Below are positions 60,527 through 64,000 of a stretch of 64,000 nucleotides of DNA, piece after piece. This stretch comes from Psococerastis gibbosa. Taxonomy: Eukaryota; Arthropoda; Insecta; Psocodea; Psocidae. The DNA lies in the NCBI GenBank assembly GCA_963971405.1, contig OZ020488.1, positions 19,735,089 through 19,799,088 of the forward strand, written 5' to 3'. Numbering within the stretch: the stretch's first letter is position 1; every line of letters starts with the position of its first letter. The position numbers were made by a program, and so were the translations under genes. The notes under the pieces are model-generated. The model had not been told where the DNA came from. It did not search any database and saw only the letters and a program-made list of their open reading frames with translations.

Positions 60527-63028
60527 CTACCACACATTGCACTTCTCAACTGGGTTCATTGGGGAACCTTTTGGACAACTGAACACTTGAGCAAACTCAT
60601 CAGAGTTCACCAATGTTCCAATTACGCGAAATCGTCCAGGAGAATGAACAGCTGTCTTCAACTTATTTCTTGTTGCTTCAGGTCGCATGGTACCACACCA
60701 AACCTGAGCAAAATTTAAAAAGAAGAGTTGAAGATGAGTGAGAGGTACTCCAGGAATAGTTTCTCCATTGGATCCATTTTCCTGTAGCCATTCTACATAC
60801 GCATCAAATGCTTGTTTGATTCCTCCATTATCAGCAATGTTCTCCCCCTCCGTGCTCACACCATCTAGCTGCATATCAACCTCTGCCACCGTATACTTGC
60901 TATATTGATCAATCAGGCATTGCGCACGCTCTTGAAAATTAGCTATAGCCTTCTCACTCCACCACTGATGTAAATTTCCATCCAGGTCAAACAGTCGACC
61001 CTTATCGTCAAAACCATGGGTTATTTCGTGGCCAATCACAACTCCTATCCCGCCATAATTTAAAGACCGAGGGAAGAACCTGTGATAAAATGGCGGCTGC
61101 AGTATTCCAGCTGGGAACATAATTTGATTTTTATTTCGACTATAATAAGCATTTACAACAGCAGGTGGTGAGTTCCAAAGCATTTTGTCGACAGGAGTAT
61201 TTAAGCGACTGTGTTCCTTTTGAGAGACATGCTTTAAAATGTTTAACGTATTTTCAAAGTAATCCGACTGCCTGATTTCGATGTCACTATATCGTTCATT
61301 AAGTGCCGTCCCGTTCATTAGAAAGTCAGGATATCCGATTCTCATTGTCATGGCATCCACCTTGTCAACAGCCAGTGCCGTGGTCGAATCATCTATCCAA
61401 TCATTCGCAACCACCAAATGTTTAAACGATGATTTAATAGCGTAAGTCATCGCCAAAGTGTCTTTCTTGCTGTTTTCGTCGAAATACTTTTCCACGAACA
61501 TAGCTCCCACCGCCATCCCCATATTTGTGTTAACTTGGTTAACGCATACCTTCCACCGGGGCGGAGCCTCTTCTCGGCCAAATAGTACCTTATAAAATTC
61601 CTGTTTCACAGCATCAAACGTGTTACTCAAGTTATTAGCACGATGACGAACAAATCTCCACATAAGGTAATTTGCAATGGTCCTGGGTTCAGTATTTGCA
61701 ATGAGATTAGCCAATTCTTTCAAATAATCAGCGGCATACACCACTACGGGATCTGTCAAGTTGGCAGCATGCCCTAAAACTATTGAAAAGTAGAGTAACC
61801 AGTTAATTTCTGGAAAATTCGCAATTAGCTCTCCAACGTTTATTCTATTATACATCTCAGTTATGTTATGCCGATCATCAGGGCTTGATGTAATGCGGGC
61901 GAGCTGAGTCTCAAATAAAACGACTTCTTCGGTAAATTTGATCGCGTCCCAATTATTAGCACCGAGAAACGTCGCGACAGTCGCCATGTACTTTTTATAT
62001 GCATCCAAATAAATCGAGTTTTCGGGCAATAGAAAATACTCCCTGGTTGGAAGTCCAAGACCAGTTTGATCAAGTTGAATTACGTATAGATCAGAGTTGC
62101 TAATATCGGGGCCAACCCATTCAGAAATGAGGATGTCGTTGTTATAAAGTCTCAGCTGAGCCATAAGTTCCACCCAGTCAAAACGAACAGCGTCCCATTC
62201 TCGATTCAGAACTGGCCAACCTCCCAATTTCTTCACCAAATCTAGTAAAGGAGAAATTCCACGCTTTTCAAGGGCCTCTTCATTAACACAGCTCTGATAA
62301 TAAAACTTTGTTTTGGCAATAGCTTCAATATCACCTTCTTTAACAGTGGCAGACAGCAATTGTTGGAGCGATAGATCCAAGCTCTCTCGAAGCATTTCAA
62401 ACGTTCCATAGCCCACTTTGTCTTTGGGTATCGGGTTCGATATCTCCCAGCGTCCACATGCAAATCTATAAAAGTCAACACAGGGATCAACATCTATATC
62501 CATGTAACTCCGCATCATTCTACCTTGAGCTTCGCGGACAATATCTAATGACGCGTCACTATTCAAGAACTCAGAGGCCATACGCTTATTAGTATGATCA
62601 GTTTTTCTGATTTCTTTCAGCAACTGCTCAGCAGACGGTTCTTCATGACGTTGCTCCGTATCATCAGACTCACAATTCAGTCGATTTTCATTGTTGACAT
62701 CATCAATAGGTCGCAAGTAATTATTCATTTCTTTATTGAACTTTCGCTTTGCTTTGTTACTTCTAATGCGATGACGCCTTCTTAGGTTCATGTACAAGTT
62801 CTGTCGTTTTCTTCTCCTGAGTAAAATACAAGGGTATTGAGATGGAACAAACATTGTTTTGATTTCTGATGTTACTTCTCGCTCATCAGCTGTTGCTTGA
62901 AAATATTCGGCATCATAAGTGTATGGTATTTCGCAGGGTAAAGTTGAAATATAATTTTTAACATGTGCTTTTGACGCAAAAATTGGATTAGTGTATAAAT
63001 AAATAATAAAATAAATAGAAATTAGCAT
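60527..63028 (-). CDS. M13 family metallopeptidase (neprilysin-like), intronless
   Basis: One open frame of 833 residues. Residues 1-19 are hydrophobic (MLISIYFIIYLYTNPIFAS), likely a signal peptide or anchor. Residues ~65-100 are unusually basic (LLRRRKRQ, RRRHRIRSNKAKRKFNK). The M13 N-terminal lobe begins near PCVDFYRFACGRW (~180). The substrate-binding NAYYSR is at ~626-631, the zinc motif HEITH at ~667-671, the third zinc ligand in ENIADNGG at ~729, and VWCGTMRPE and the terminal CNVW complete the domain. All catalytic residues expected of neprilysin/ECE peptidases are present, so it should be an active zinc ectopeptidase that cleaves small peptides outside the cell or in the secretory path. 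Length fits the family (700-850). Unlike most genes in the window it has no intron. It is on the same strand as the BTBD8-like gene and just upstream of its visible exons. Confidence 0.93.
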   Translation of the reverse strand: MLISIYFIIYLYTNPIFASKAHVKNYISTLPCEIPYTYDAEYFQATADEREVTSEIKTMFVPSQYPCILLRRRKRQNLYMNLRRRHRIRSNKAKRKFNKEMNNYLRPIDDVNNENRLNCESDDTEQRHEEPSAEQLLKEIRKTDHTNKRMASEFLNSDASLDIVREAQGRMMRSYMDIDVDPCVDFYRFACGRWEISNPIPKDKVGYGTFEMLRESLDLSLQQLLSATVKEGDIEAIAKTKFYYQSCVNEEALEKRGISPLLDLVKKLGGWPVLNREWDAVRFDWVELMAQLRLYNNDILISEWVGPDISNSDLYVIQLDQTGLGLPTREYFLLPENSIYLDAYKKYMATVATFLGANNWDAIKFTEEVVLFETQLARITSSPDDRHNITEMYNRINVGELIANFPEINWLLYFSIVLGHAANLTDPVVVYAADYLKELANLIANTEPRTIANYLMWRFVRHRANNLSNTFDAVKQEFYKVLFGREEAPPRWKVCVNQVNTNMGMAVGAMFVEKYFDENSKKDTLAMTYAIKSSFKHLVVANDWIDDSTTALAVDKVDAMTMRIGYPDFLMNGTALNERYSDIEIRQSDYFENTLNILKHVSQKEHSRLNTPVDKMLWNSPPAVVNAYYSRNKNQIMFPAGILQPPFYHRFFPRSLNYGGIGVVIGHEITHGFDDKGRLFDLDGNLHQWWSEKAIANFQERAQCLIDQYSKYTVAEVDMQLDGVSTEGENIADNGGIKQAFDAYVEWLQENGSNGETIPGVPLTHLQLFFLNFAQVWCGTMRPEATRNKLKTAVHSPGRFRVIGTLVNSDEFAQVFSCPKGSPMNPVEKCNVW

Positions 63029-64000
63029 TTAAATTGTGTAAACAAAATGCGATGCTAAATAAATAATAGGTGTTTGTTACAATTATTTCGTTATGGGAAT
63101 CTTCCAAGTTAAAGTGTAAATAAACATTGTGAGTACCTGGGCAGTAGGTGTTTAGAGCCCGTTTAAACCAGACGGCTGTGGGAGCGTAAAAGAAAGATAA
63201 GAATGACTTGGAATTTTTGCTTTCCTATTAAAACGTTAGTATAAGGAAAGTTTTGTGATGGTTGAAATTTTCGTTTGAGATTTCAACAGTTTTAACACGT
63301 TTTGAGGCCCCAGGAACTAAAAAAAAGTCGTTTTTACGAGATGTCTGTCTGTTCGTCGATTTGTCGGCAAACTACTCATAGCCCAGTCAATGAACGCTCA
63401 AAACGCTTTGAAGGTACCGTCTTTTGGTTTCTCGCTTATATTTCGGAAATTATGCGCCCCAGCGATATTTCTGCTCTATACCAAATTAATGCTGATTACA
63501 TTTGCTACAATTTATATGAAGTAAAGTTTTTTGATATCTTGCATAGTTTTCGAGATACCTGCTGGGGAAAATCAGTAATTTGGAAAAATCCACTTTTTCC
63601 TAACTTTTTTTGAACTTTTTAACGATGCAACCAAAAAATAAATGCAGGCCATAGAGTTGTAGACCATTAAATTCCCTTCAATAATTTATATTACTTTACT
63701 GTTTGATATACTTTCCTTCCTAAGTTAAACCAATTCTAGTGTTGAGAGGCGTCAAACGTATTGGCCAAAATATACACCATTACCGGTATGTAGCGTAGTG
63801 GTACGGACTCTGACTTTCACCCGAAAGGTTGTTGGTTCGAGTCCCACACTGGCTACATTTTCTGGCCATGCTTCGGAGGGCATGTAAAGCAGGCGGTCCC
63901 GGGTCATCCTTGTTGAGTGTAAGAGAGGGCTTTATAGCCCTAACTCCGTTAGGTTGGCTTAGTAATAGAAACAATAAAAAGTCCTTATTTATGTACACCT
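63029..64000. other. Right edge: 5' flank of the peptidase gene
   Basis: Contains an R1 terminal fragment (about 63219-63380: TTTCCTATTAAAACGTTAG, GTATAAGGAAAGTTTTGTG) and a SINE-1 copy. No other gene is recognised. Confidence 0.5.
63787..63992 (+). repeat. SINE-1, full copy
   Basis: Head ATGTAGCGTAGTGGTACGGA with A box TAGCGTAGTGG, B box GGTTCGAGTCC, body GGCCATGCTTCGGAGGGCAT and GTTAGGTTGGCTTAGTAATA, and the AT-rich tail AGTCCTTATTTAT near the window end. The anticodon-like loop reads CTTTCAC, which would suit a tRNA-Glu ancestry, but the stem no longer pairs. Confidence 0.85.

Overview
This is AT-rich, repeat-laden nuclear DNA from an animal, most likely an invertebrate and plausibly an arthropod. 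The genes are split by many introns with standard GT/AG sites, and every recognised gene is a conserved animal gene. Introns and intergenic DNA are packed with tRNA-derived SINEs, palindromic MITEs, Tc1/mariner and hAT pieces and a LINE remnant. There is no bacterial or organellar signature. Family assignments come from protein reading by eye, with no database search.

Layout. 199-3090 (+): the last four exons of RNF41/Nrdp1, an E3 ubiquitin ligase; its RING part lies left of the window. 7340-13328 (-): a complete six-exon cyclophilin-40 (PPID). 15841-18709 (-): a complete four-exon proteasome beta-6 subunit (PSMB1). 18.7-26.4 kb: gene-free, with a 2.25 kb hAT-type element that carries a satellite-like tandem array, a long dispersed repeat and a broken Tc1 transposase. 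26424-43672 (-): a complete 21-exon Mediator subunit MED23; all exon phases close to give 1337 residues. 44858-47467 (+): a complete three-exon STEEP1, divergent from MED23. 47.5-54.2 kb: gene-free, with a 1.3 kb terminal-inverted-repeat element and an internally deleted mariner. 54193-58849 (-): eight 3' exons of a BTBD8-like BTB/BACK protein whose 5' part was not found. 59.8-60.2 kb: LINE 3' remnant. 60527-63028 (-): an intronless M13 (neprilysin-like) metallopeptidase of 833 residues. A tRNA-headed SINE fills the right edge.

The genes do not form one pathway. They are a housekeeping neighbourhood: ubiquitin ligase, Hsp90 co-chaperone, proteasome, transcription co-activator, STING-trafficking factor, vesicle-type BTB protein and ectopeptidase. 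The most unusual features are: (1) a mirror-image duplication of about 350 bp facing both ways between MED23 and STEEP1, so each gene has a near-copy of the same upstream DNA; (2) a family of almost fully palindromic MITEs with TAA/TTA target duplications, whose two arms match each other far better than they match other copies; (3) a hAT-type element with an exact 8-bp target duplication that contains a higher-order tandem array; (4) transposon ends lying within a few bases of functional splice sites; (5) a GC-AG intron in STEEP1. I found no gene system that I can claim is new.
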